From Membranipora membranacea (taxonomy: Eukaryota > Bryozoa > Gymnolaemata > Cheilostomatida > Membraniporidae), in contig OU612072.1 in assembly GCA_914767715.1 (NCBI GenBank), forward strand, positions 20,770,001 to 20,834,000: 64,000 nucleotides of DNA, written 5' to 3'. The notes under the pieces are model-generated. The model was not told where the DNA came from. It saw nothing but the letters and a program-made list of their open reading frames with translations, and did not search any database. A program made the position numbers and the translations under genes. How positions within the stretch are numbered: the stretch's first letter is position 1; each line of letters begins with the position of its first letter. Of the stretch, positions 1-10,916 are shown piece after piece.

Positions 1-224
1 CAGATTTAATCTCCTTTGACATGCTACTATCCGGTTGCTTTACGTCTCTGCGCCACTGCATTAATCTTTGTAGAGACTGTTTTAGATCACAGGCTATCCT
101 TATTTTCTATTACTGTATATATGTACACTGAAAATAGAATTTATGCAACAGTTTTAGACAGCTGAATTTTCATAAACAAATTTTACTACAGGCAAACCAG
201 TTTTTTTTTTCTCAATCGCCCCTT

Positions 225-400
225 GTGATAATTGAGGTTCGTACATACGTACATAAAAACATACATACGTACGAACATACGTATCTACGTACATTAGTAA
301 GCACGCACTCACACGCGCACGCACGCACGCACACACACACGCACACACACGCTTACATTTACATACACATACATACACACACATACATACTTACCTCTAT
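225..400. repeat. Simple-sequence tract (CA/CG and ACGT-rich)
   Basis: Alternating purine-pyrimidine DNA made of ACGTACAT-like, CACG and CACA runs. It is open in several frames on both strands only because of its low complexity. No coding role is supported. Confidence 0.9.
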
Positions 401-724
401 CATGGTAAATTATAAAGGTCCTAACATGGTTGACATGCAAAAAGCGGCATTTTGCAGCTAATTGGCAAATAATTTAGACAAACAAGGAATTATTTGCCAC
501 TAAGAATGAGATATAGGTAGGCAAGCAAATTAGTGCATGGACAATTGATACCAACATTCAATCATCTGGAGGACATACTATCTTGTAAAAATCAACCAAA
601 GTAAATAAGTTTTTGGTTCACCAGACCTTATCAATCTGAAGATATTGCAAGTAGGGTCCTTTTTTCTCAAGGTTACTCATCTGTCACATTAGCACAAGGG
701 AGAATAAAAACCAACTGTTTGTAT

Positions 725-1689
725 ATTGCATTGTGGGATACTAACAAAACTCATTATTAAATATTTGGAAGCTTTTTTTCCCTTAAACTACCTGCCCCTC
801 CCACCCAAAAACCTGTTCAGCCGTTCTAATAGCGCCCTCTAAGCCTTTTTCGAGGACCACAGAAGGGCATTGAAATTTAAGGGAGAAAGGGTTTTAAAAA
901 TCATCAAAATTCATATTGAGCTATGTTGTTTAAACATGTTGAACTGTAATTTTCGGACTGAAAATTGATGATGCAGGGGGTGACCGCTGACTTAGGTACA
1001 GTCGGGTTGGAGCCACTATGGGCAAATATTGGCCTGGCTAATTATTTTAAAACAACCCCAACCATAGGACGAGATGGAATAGAAAACAAACTTCCTGCGC
1101 GTTGCATTGTGTGATATTCATTCACTTATCTAAGAATATTTGGAAGCCTAAAATCTATTTGATCAAAAGTGAGGAAAAGGATAGACATATATAACTCTCT
1201 CCCCTGTTTATGACAAAACAGAGGGTTGGCTGCCCCTAAAGAGGTACGCAAGTTGCCCGGAGTCCTCATACTGAGAGTGTGATACATCCTAGCAAGCTAG
1301 AATGCAGCCTAGAGGTGAGGCCATGGTGGACCTCCTAATCGTGAGTGTGCAGCAAGCTGCCAGAAACTGAAACAGGCACTAATCAGCCAATAGCCATGAC
1401 ACTTTGATCTTAGCCAATAGGCCGAGAAGCATATATAACTCTCTCAAAATAAAGGAGAAGATTGCGATTGTGTGTGCCACCTGTGAACGTTAGGCTGTCA
1501 TATTCAATCCAATTGCAAATGGGTGTCAAAAGTATTGCGCAGCATTGTCCCTCAGATAAAAGCGTTCTATTCAAATATTTCATGAATTGAATTATTTTTT
1601 CTACACATCGTAGCAAAAGCCTAAGCGAACCAAGCTGTCAAGTTTCGGGAAAATTGGAAAGTTCAGTATCTACATTGCATTGTGGGATA
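725..1689 (+). repeat. Three spaced copies of a 15-16 bp motif, possible rDNA spacer subrepeats
   Basis: The motif ATTGCATTGTGGGATA occurs at 725-740 and 1674-1689, and a one-mismatch form occurs at 1102-1116. The first two copies are each followed by AATATTTGGAAGC (760-772 and 1135-1147). Spacing is about 376 and 573 bp; subtracting the 244-bp retroposition at 1202-1445 makes the second spacing about 330 bp. Spaced repeats upstream of an 18S rRNA start are typical of ribosomal intergenic spacers. That role here is an inference. Confidence 0.5.
1202..1429 (-). mobile_element. Retroposed element with U2 snRNA-like 5' head
   Basis: Read on the minus strand from 1430, the sequence begins GCTTCTCGGCCTATTGGCTA and continues AGATCAAAGTGT. 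This matches the conserved 5' end of U2 snRNA with one substitution and one inserted A. The branch-site-recognition segment that follows in real U2 is absent, so this is not a working U2 gene. The unit is flanked by an exact 16-bp direct repeat CATATATAACTCTCTC (1186-1201 and 1430-1445), the mark of retroposition. Stem-like AGCTTGCT segments resemble U2 stem-loop III. The 3' end (near 1202) can form a short hairpin and has no poly(A). It could be a U2 pseudogene or an snRNA-headed SINE. Confidence 0.7.
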
Positions 1690-1739
1690 TCACATAATTG
1701 CAGGACTATAAATTATGGTGTCGGGAGGTGCATATGTCT

Positions 1740-2925
1740 GTTGTTTTTATATTTTCTACTTCAAAGAGGAAGGGTGGGCTCGCGCACGCACCCCGTTCCC
1801 TGTCTTTGTTAGTGGTTGCCGCTCCACGATGCAGAGTAGAGCCTTGTGCGCCGCGCGCAGAAGCATCATGCACGCAAGTAAGACCAACATGCAAAACTTG
1901 CCGACGCTGTCATTAACTAGCACACATGAGACTAGTCGCGAGGCCTGCGCATGACACTTTGAAGTTTGAACTGTGATAGGCTGCTGAAATTGATGTGGCA
2001 GTGCCAGCTTGGAAAAGCAGCCTTCGGTTTTGACTCCCCGGAGACCGAGTGATTTTGCTAGAGAGCACTTGTATGGCAATGCACGGCGCTGACAATAGAC
2101 ATCGACAGAAATTTTCCGGGCGAACATAGGAGCCGATGGAAACATTTTGCCCGCTGCTAAGATGGGAGACGGTGTGCCCTACAATGAACAAACATGCATT
2201 TAGAAGACACAGCTGGATGCACTGCTGCAATAGATTATCTCCTCATGGATCAAAGGCCTCAACGTCACTCTCTCCGACACCGATCGCCGGCGCCGGCACT
2301 CCTCAGCCAAAAACGAGCTTTTGCATTTGCGCGCGCTGTCAATCGACGCTGCACAGCAGGGCCGCCATCAGTACGTTAGTGCTTCTCCAAGCTCAAAATT
2401 AAGTAAGTTGAAGCGCGCGGCTCGCGGGACCGTCGATGATTGCAAGTGATCCCCGACACTGTACCAGCTTGGCGCGCATCCGCGCTGCGGCGTCACAATA
2501 AGATCGTTACCATGATACATGCCCCGATATTGTGAACCCGGCCTGCCTTGCCAAACAGCTTGGCGGGTGTGTACCGGTTGGGCAGAAGCTTGCACAAATA
2601 GCATGGTTGCGACAAAGTCAATCATGTGCCAAGTGGCATCAGTCACGGCGGAGGAAAGCAGGCAAATGCGGTCGCGCGCGATAATGAATGGCACTGGAGC
2701 TGCCTTTTATCGTCTATAGCCGTTGTCATCGTCAGCGCTCATGCGCAGCAGAGCTCAAACAAATAACACAGTATGACACGACAACCCTTGGTATCGGCCT
2801 GCACGTCGGCGCCTGGTCAGTCATCTCCAAAAACTGGCAGCCGCGCAGTAGAACACGCCCATGTCATAAGGCGATCTTGGTCACTGTGGAACAGGCCTGC
2901 GTCACCTCCTTGGAGATGATGGCAT
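1740..2925 (+). other. GC-rich stretch, possible external transcribed spacer of rDNA
   Basis: Base composition changes sharply from AT-rich flanks to CpG-containing, GC-rich sequence that runs up to an 18S rRNA start at 2926. Short open frames occur in several phases on both strands and overlap, as expected of non-coding GC-rich DNA. The position directly upstream of an 18S 5' end suggests a 5' external transcribed spacer. No Pol I promoter can be named from sequence alone. Confidence 0.5.
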
Positions 2926-2947
2926 TATCTGGTTGATCCTGCCAGTA
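2926..2947 (+). pseudogene. 18S rRNA 5' end, 22-nt fragment
   Basis: TATCTGGTTGATCCTGCCAG followed by TA is the canonical beginning of eukaryotic small-subunit rRNA. The next expected bases (GTCATATGCTTG) are absent; the sequence switches at 2948 to AT-rich DNA. The rRNA gene is therefore truncated after 22 nt. Either an rDNA fragment inserted here or an rDNA unit was cut by a rearrangement. Confidence 0.8.
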
Positions 2948-5900
2948 ATTATAACAAAATCGATTCATCAACCACCTGGTTTAAACAATTGATATGTCAA
3001 GTTTGTGTCGAATTTCAAAATTAAAATTTAACATAACTGTATAACTCAGGGCTCTCAATTACTGAGATTTAGTCCCAGTTGCTTAGATTTTTGGGCATGA
3101 ATATGAGTGAAAAACTTGGATTTCCCCTCATATTCATATCCATAGAGAGCTATTTGTTTGAACACCGAACCACCACCATGTTCCTGGCTCTAGGACTTTC
3201 AGATTTTGCAGCTGGTTACTAATGAAAAATGCTTTGTTGGTGGATGACGGAAGATTTAACGATATCTATTAGCTGGCAGAATAGATAAAATGGTGGAATA
3301 ATTTGTGAGTTCATCATTATTATTATTCAGTTTCTTTATTCTGTGAATATTCTTTCTCAGCTCAGATCAAACATATCGGTGACAATATCCACAGTATAAG
3401 GCCAGACAAGCTTCAACATCTTCACTGTATATCTGTCAGGTCCTGTACTTTTACTAACAGGAATGTGGAACAATATACTTGAACATGTGAAAGGGGTTAA
3501 TTGTGGTATGTCTGACAATTATGTTCTGATACAGAAAATGTCATCTCATCCGTTACAACAAGCTTCTTTGTGATTGATTTTGCAATGGATGTGAAATGGC
3601 TGTCAAATTGATCTGCACTCAAATTTGTCGCAGGGAAAGTCTCCTTCTTTTTATTCTTCAAAACATCCCAAACGGGTTTTGTATTACCTTTAGATTCTTA
3701 AATAGTATTAGCGTTAGCTCTTTTCTTCTTTTGTCTGATCATATTAGTGACATTACTTCCCTGTTATTTATATCCTTCCCAATCACCGTTTTGTTTGAGT
3801 TGATCTCTGATAATAATGTCCATTTTTACCTCATAATCCAACCATTGTTGAGGATTACGCGTTCAGACAAAAGGAGTCTTCTTAAACACGAGTTTTGATA
3901 TAAGATGATTCAAACTTCTCAAACATTGAGTCTATTTTTCTATCATACAACACAGTATTAGTACTCATGAGCTGAATTCAATACAGCTTCCATTTACACT
4001 GTCAGTTAAAGTCCGCAGTAATTTCCCTAACTCAGCAATCTTATGCGAGACATTTTCCATAGAATTATCATAGCACGCAACTTAAGGTACGATGTAAAGC
4101 TGGGAAAATCATTTTGTGACCTTAGGAACCAATTGATGTAGCACCCCTGACAGTTATATACAACTTACCATAAGGTTTCCATCATTATGGCTGGCCAGTG
4201 TTCATGTGTTGCAAAATACACAAAGAGTTTTGGACAGTGCTTTCTTGCACTTTTGCTTTACAACTTAATTCCTCTCAGTGCCAATTCGAGGCATTTGCTA
4301 TGTCAGCAAATTCATTACTTAACTCATACTCAAGAGTCATCATACCCAGCCCCGTCCTTAAATGCTATTGTAGGAGGTGCAATAATATCGTCTCAATTCA
4401 TCAAGAGTTTTGTGAAAACAAGGTAGGGGTCTTAACGGGTTAGCGGCAGAAAACGTTTTTGAACGGCCCGAATACCTTTTCTCCTGAGTCCAAGGATGGC
4501 CAGCCTTAACAACAACCCAAAGTAAGTTTGCCTTGCGTGGTAGTGGGACCCAGATGTTTGTCACTAGAAACTATAGTTAAAATGCATGGCAAGTACTAGG
4601 AGAGGCAAATCCAAAGTTGAACTACAAATAGATAATACACCAATGAATTATTATTGAGAAGTAGCCTGAGTGCAAACCGTTATGAGAGCCAAGTTCAGAA
4701 CCATTATTAGAAGCAAATTTAAAGTAGAAGGATTTTGTAACCTACCTACAACAGAGGTTAAGTACCGTTTCGGATACTCACACTTCCCAGTGTATATTGA
4801 TCCTCCTGTTGTCCACTAGTAGTTGATTAGAATCCATGGATCATTTTACACACTGCATACCATATCCTGTGCTGTTGCCTCGGGATGGACCAAAAATTAC
4901 TGTGCCAGATCATACTCTGCTTGTAGGCAGGCTGGAGCACAAACCAAAACCTATAACCATCCTTTGTGGTAGTATAATGTTCTTATCAATGGCTGATATT
5001 TTATTTAGACTTTAATATTTGTAACCATCCAGAGGTGATACATTTGGTGCTCAAAATTTAGGGCTCATCATAATCATATCGCATAGACATTTTCTCATCT
5101 ATCAGCTAAACACCTCCCTAATGTACAAGGACAATAAACATGCCAGGCCCTGCACAACACTCAACTATCACAACAAAATTTTGGCTCGAGTAACAATATA
5201 TAAAATAAATTAAAAGATAACTTCCAGACAAGGTTCAAGATGGGTTGTGTTGTACCCACAGATGTCAAGACATCACAATCTAGAGTCGCAATAATGATTA
5301 TTATGAGTGTTGCAAACCAACTATCGTCCCAAATTATGACCGCTGGAAAGGCTCAAACCAAAGTTGCAGACAGAATTCAGTACACTTCGAGGAGTTGAAC
5401 TTGAATGTTGAAATATTGTGCTATATCATTGTGCTATATGAAAGATATCTTACAAAATGAATCGACCATAGACATTCTTGAAATCATCAAACATTTGGAA
5501 CACGACATACTATTCTCACAAATAATGATTGCAGATATCCATAATATATTTTTACTTTTTCTTTTGCCATATTGATTGCAACGCATATGCCAGAGGTGCT
5601 GTCATTACACAGTGTATGAGGTCGTGCACTCACATTCTATTATATCCCTGATAGGTGGTGAAGCAAACCAGCTTCTCTTGAGGTATCAAAAAATGCTATG
5701 CACCCTACCTAAGCGATCAACTGCACAACTGTACTCTGTCACTTACTTATCTTAGTGGGGTCCTCCAGCAGATATAAAGACGTTGCCTTAGGTTGAGCAA
5801 TGAGTGTCATCACAAAATTATATATTGTAGATAATCCCACCTCCCTTAGTTACATCTAGCTCTGGAGTGACAATCAAGGACTGGAGGACTGTTTTGTTGG

Positions 5901-7742
5901 CCCAACTGTAAATCTACTGGGAACACCCACCACTTAAACAATATCATTACAAGTGATGGTATATATATAATCTGAATAAATTATTTTCAGAAATTGGCGG
6001 CACTCAAACCAATAAAGACCTAGAGAAAATATTTTAATCCCTATCGCACTCATCACTGACCGTGACACCACGGCAGGGAAGGCAATGGCTTCAGGATATT
6101 AATACCAAGAAAGCTACAAACTCTCAAGACTTCTCGCTGTTGGTGACACAGATGCGCCTTGATGATTTGGATAAGCCACTGCGCCATATCATCACTCAGT
6201 TCATTAAAAGTATTGGCTGAATTTAGTGATTATCTCCTCCTGACCAAACTTTGAACTTCACTCTAGGGAAGTGTATTTAGTGAATTAGACCGACATGTAA
6301 TTATGTATTATACCAATATAAACCCAATGAGCAACAATAATATTTGAAAATATTATTTCTTAAGGAAATCTACAAAAAAACAGCCTTTACTAACAAGGTA
6401 ATGTATCGCAAACCTACTTCCAATAGTCCGATTTCTTCCAAATTTGTTTGGTCGTTTAGAATAGGGCTGTCTAAAAATTGCGATTTTTGCATCATTGTAA
6501 ATTGCATACAAGCAAAATGTAACATGTATATCTATTTTTTTAAAGTATGCCTGATGCATGCTAACGATTGCGCAATACACCAGAGACCTTAGCCTTTGAT
6601 ATACTGTCTTTGTCTAAACAAAGATCCATCTATAACAAGTGTTCAATTCAATCAATGTATGAGGCACAATAATCCTTTGTCCCAAATGCCACAAATACAA
6701 TTATAATCCACTACAGTTTGCCTAATACTGTTAATACCGAAGATTATAAATTGTTACTACATTTTACAAAATATTCTGATTATAAAATAATTTATTGATG
6801 GTGCTGATTCGAATCGAGTAATTTAGCAGAAAATCTCATCATCAACATCAAATGTGGAAATGAGTCTTGGGCACAATTGGTCTTGTTTGGTTTCCCATCT
6901 TTGTTCAATGTTTAATATCTCAACAAGGTTTTTTATCCATGTGTAGTTATGTTGTAATTTCCATGTATATATAGGGTAGCTCACCTTTGTCAAACAACAG
7001 ATTGTCAGGGAAAGTGCATGAGTTTTATACTATTCAATTGACTTGCTCCACGACCAGCAGAGCCTCCCTGAGCCAAGCATAGCAAGCCAGTGAAACCGTG
7101 ACATGAATGGTTATTAATATTATTATAATCTCATATGACACATGCCTCCACAATATACTGACTCTGTCGGTCCGAAAAGATCTTCCTTGTACTTTTGTGA
7201 TGGCTTATTTAGTCAAATGCAATGCATCTTTAAATTTAGAGATTGTGGCTAAAATAGATTATATTTTAGTTGCTTTGATTATTTATTAATGCAGAAAGCG
7301 TGCTAAGAAGAATGAAATTGAATTAAGAGTTGGTGGTATACACTAAGAGTGTCAGTCGCTAAGCACGCATGTATTGGAGGTCATGGGGTTGGTTAGTCCC
7401 CAGGGCTTGACAATAGGCAGGCATGGGTAACTCTTTGATTACAGATTTTTGCAAAAAAAAATGATCTATGAATACTGAATTGCAATCTATCTATTATGAT
7501 AAAGGGAAGGTTACCAAAATATGTGCATGTTTGGGTACTGAGCATAGGGATTCGTAAGTTAAAATTGAGATAGGAGCTGGACAATGTTTAACACAGCATA
7601 ATTTATTATTCTAGCAATTTCAATTGTAAGCAGAGGCTGTACACACAGCATTCTTCTCATATAGGGTTATCATGTGCTGCTTTTCATAATGATGTGTAGT
7701 TGTGTGGCTTATTAAAAAGATTTTAAAACAGGCGCTTGAGCT
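2948..7742. other. AT-rich non-coding DNA
   Basis: No open frame here exceeds about 100 codons, and none has a recognisable domain or convincing splice borders. The only structured item seen is the dispersed repeat at 3165-3262. The stretch could be intergenic or intronic. Confidence 0.6.
3165..3262 (+). repeat. Dispersed repeat, copy 1
   Basis: A segment around CCTGGCTCTAGGAC, TGCAGCTGG and GGATGACG is repeated in direct orientation at 53283-53393. Identity is roughly 80 per cent by eye over about 95 bp. The family is not recognised. Confidence 0.6.
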
Positions 7743-8256
7743 ATAGACAGTTTTCTGAGCTCTTATTTATGCCTCAAATCAGAGTTTTCCTTTCTCCAGT
7801 TTGGTACTTTTAACCCACGCCGCATAGGAAAAACCTGCTGAAAGAGGGTTATCCTGAAAACCGCTTATATTAGGATAAAAATGATTTTTGATTCAGAGTC
7901 TGCACCATTGAAAACCCTGTGATACAGGGTTTCCAAATCATTGGAGGCTTGAATGTTGATAAATCTTAATTTTAGTGACGAAACTCGTGAAAAATTCTGC
8001 CAAATTGTCCGCAAAACAGGCAGAAAATGCTATAATTGACTATCCAAATACTAATATTATTTCCCAATCTATGTCCATATGAGTTTTCAATGTTGCAGAT
8101 TCTGAATCAAAAATAATTTTCATCCTATTATAGGCGGTTATCAAGATAACCCTCTTTTCAGCACGTTTTTCCTATGCGTTTCGGGTTAAAAGTACCAAAC
8201 TGGAGAGAGGACAACTCCGAATTGAGGCCTAAATCAGAGCTCAGAAAACTGTCTAT
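7743..8256. mobile_element. MITE with long terminal inverted repeats, family A copy 1
   Basis: Starts ATAGACAGTTTTCTGAGCTC and ends with its reverse complement (CTGTCTAT). Inverted similarity continues for about 100 bp and includes CCAGTTTGGTACTTTTAAC. No coding capacity. A second copy is at 43766-44270. The target duplication is unclear (possibly TA), so the superfamily is not assigned. Confidence 0.8.
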
Positions 8257-8481
8257 TGTTTGGTGACAAGATTAAATGGACATAATCTCATAGTTGTGTT
8301 GGTTTGCGTTTTCGCAATGCCCCTCTGTCTAGTCCTACAATCAAATTATTTGCTATGTAGCGCTCTCATATTTACAGGTAGGCATACCAGGAGTCATTGC
8401 TGGCATTAGGCTTACCAAACAATGGCGAATAATTAAGGCTAGCGCCATATAATTTTGAATATAATCATGGGCCCCTGTAAC

Positions 8482-8867
8482 TAGTGCTGTCACGATACAA
8501 TATTCATATCAGGAATACCTAATCGATCACACCTCATTATCACGATTTAATAAGGTGACAGCTGAAGTTGATTGCACAGCGGTAAATTTCAGTGTCATGG
8601 TTACTATGGTCGATATGGTTATTACGATTCCTCTTTTCATTCACACAATACCTTATCACACTTCATATCACTCGCTAACTAATCTCAAAGATTATAACCA
8701 TAGATACCTCAAATCGAAAATACCGATAAGAAGAAATCGAAAATTGAAATTGGGACAAGGTTTGGTTGAATGCGAAGGTGTAAAATCGAAAAATCGAAAT
8801 CGGGAAAATCGATGCCAAAATCAGAATCGAGGCGGTCCTAGCCAAACACAAAATCGTGACAGCGCTA
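8482..8867. mobile_element. hAT-type MITE with perfect 8-bp TSD
   Basis: Terminal inverted repeats TAGTGCTGTCACGAT and (from the right) TAGCGCTGTCACGAT bound a 386-bp non-coding element. The flanks carry an exact 8-bp duplication CCTGTAAC (8474-8481 and 8868-8875). The 8-bp TSD and TAG terminus fit hAT elements. The open frame inside arises from AAATCG-type simple sequence. Confidence 0.88.
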
Positions 8868-10838
8868 CCTGTAACTCCTTGCTCTCTGTATGGCATCACA
8901 GCCCTCAACACAATGAACAATAATATCCTCATGACAGGTAGATAACATAGTAAATACCTTTCATATCTTGATTTATCTGGATACCCAACTAACAATATTG
9001 ACTTCATGCTGTTGATGGCATATGGCCAAGGAGCTATTGATGACTGCATTTGGGAATATTTTAGCTCAAATTAAGCTGCAAAATGAAATTCCTCTCATGC
9101 CTTCTCTGGTGTTTACCTGGTCATAATCGAATAGTAACTAGAAGGTATTATATATCTGATATAATATGCCTCTATAATATCAATACTTCTACTATTAGGG
9201 CTTCTTTGAGGGGAGGATTTTGGATTTGAACGCGACACTTATTTTTGCTCAAATCAGAAGCACTGCCCAATCTACTCTTAAGCATTTTGCTTGAAAGACA
9301 GTAATTTATTTTTGAAACAACCCTGATAAACTTCACTAATTTTTAATTGACATTGTTGTTTCCTCGACTAATCCTTGTTTGAAATGTGATAGTGTCAGGC
9401 CTTCTTGTGTATTTCGTAGGATTAAAATATTTTATAATTGTTTGATGGGATCCCTGGCTCAAACTTTGTTCATATCACTGGTTAAGGTGGGTTGATTCAA
9501 GTAGCAGTAGATGAATTATGCGACCTCATTGAATCCATCCGCACAAAAACTATTACCCAGTCTAGCAAAAATTAAAAGCAGTAGTATTGAATTTGGATTG
9601 GAAATTGTAAATCAAATATCTACAGCTATCTATTCTATTATTATCTTGCAAGTATAAGGGTTTATGGAGAGTTTTTTAACGACATTAACACAATTGATTG
9701 ATCTGCTTGATGCTTGGAGTTTGAAATAATACCTGTATACAGGAAGAACTTGTATGCTGATAAAATTTCTAATGTTTGGAGACATTCATTGTTTGATCCT
9801 AGATTCTTCTTCTGTAAAGAATTCTCTATGTTTAGCCGGATACAAGGACGGGATATGAAAAATTGGGCAAAGTGGGATAACTTCTAGTTCATAATAAGAA
9901 CAAAATTGCACAAAAATGAGAAGATAACTGTACAACAACTTGAATCCAAAATACTTTTAATGAACTGAGCTGCAACTTATTTATATGGTAGAAAATATTC
10001 TAATATAGACCAATGATATTTGCGACCATGCGGACATGTTAAATAGTATCCTACAATGTGTGTTATGGGGATAACCAGACACACACTCAATGATAGCATG
10101 ATATTCTGACAGAGTATTTCCGAGAATTCTGGTCCAAATCTTGATTGTTGGAATGTCATGAACCCTCCCTTTTTCTGATTGATCTTTATTTGGGCCAATG
10201 TTCATTACAAAATAAAGCACAGTTGTTAAATACCCTTTACCAGTGGCTCCTACATATCGTAGCAGCGGGTGGATTGTGTATACCCACAAATGAGTGTAGC
10301 GAAAATGGAGAATTGAGCCTAGCATACACGCGCCCCAGCATGCAATCACACGAATCCGACATGTATTCAGACAAGCACACTTTGCCTGCCATTGTACTCC
10401 TTTGTTCATCTAACAAAAGGCCTTTTGTTACACAACTCTCATAGGTGCATTGGGGCATGTCTCCCTGACATCGGCCCCCAGGGCCTATCCAACATACTAC
10501 AGCACAATTACTGTACTTTACTGTGTAATGTTATAAAGGCATTTAGGACCCAACGCAGATACCTTTATATACTAAGGCCTACTAGCCAGAAATGAAGATA
10601 GATAGAAATGAAAAGTTCAATTGGTGATTGCTTATAATGTGAACTGAACTGGCTGAACTGTAGACTGCTACTCACACAAATTAAAAATAGATACATATGT
10701 TATTAAATACCACATGCTATGTTGTTTGTTGTGGATAGGTGACAGTGAAAGCTCAATATAACTGTTGTCAATTAAGTGTTTGACAATCATCTTAATCTCC
10801 CGACTATGCATTAAATCAAGGTTGCTTCTTTGTTGTAG
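8868..10838. other. AT-rich non-coding DNA
   Basis: Only short overlapping frames on both strands, such as around 9980-10440, without domain or splice support. I see no RNA gene or repeat structure. Confidence 0.55.
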
Positions 10839-10916
10839 ACATGATGAAGGGAGAGAAATTATGTAAGAAATGTTCAGAATTAGTGATGACGGCGGCCAAG
10901 AAATGCAAAAAATGCA
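10839..10916 (+). CDS. Candidate short exon encoding a zinc-ribbon-like peptide
   Basis: A pyrimidine-rich acceptor (TTCTTTGTTGTAG) precedes 10839, an ATG lies at 10841, and a strong donor GTAAGTGAG follows 10916. The 25 codons include LCKKCSEL and AKKCKKC, a CxxC...CxxC pattern with the basic AKxCxxC end seen in small zinc ribbons. It would be a first coding exon. No continuation could be identified downstream, so the gene is unnamed. Chance occurrence of so short an exon is possible. Confidence 0.4.

Noticed and set aside
1698-2936. Several overlapping frames on both strands in the GC-rich region
   Set aside because: They overlap one another in several phases and the stretch ends in an 18S rRNA start, so a spacer explains it better.
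8555-8923. 122-codon frame
   Set aside because: Lies mostly within a hAT-type MITE and its Lys/Arg/Asn-rich part comes from AAATCG simple sequence.
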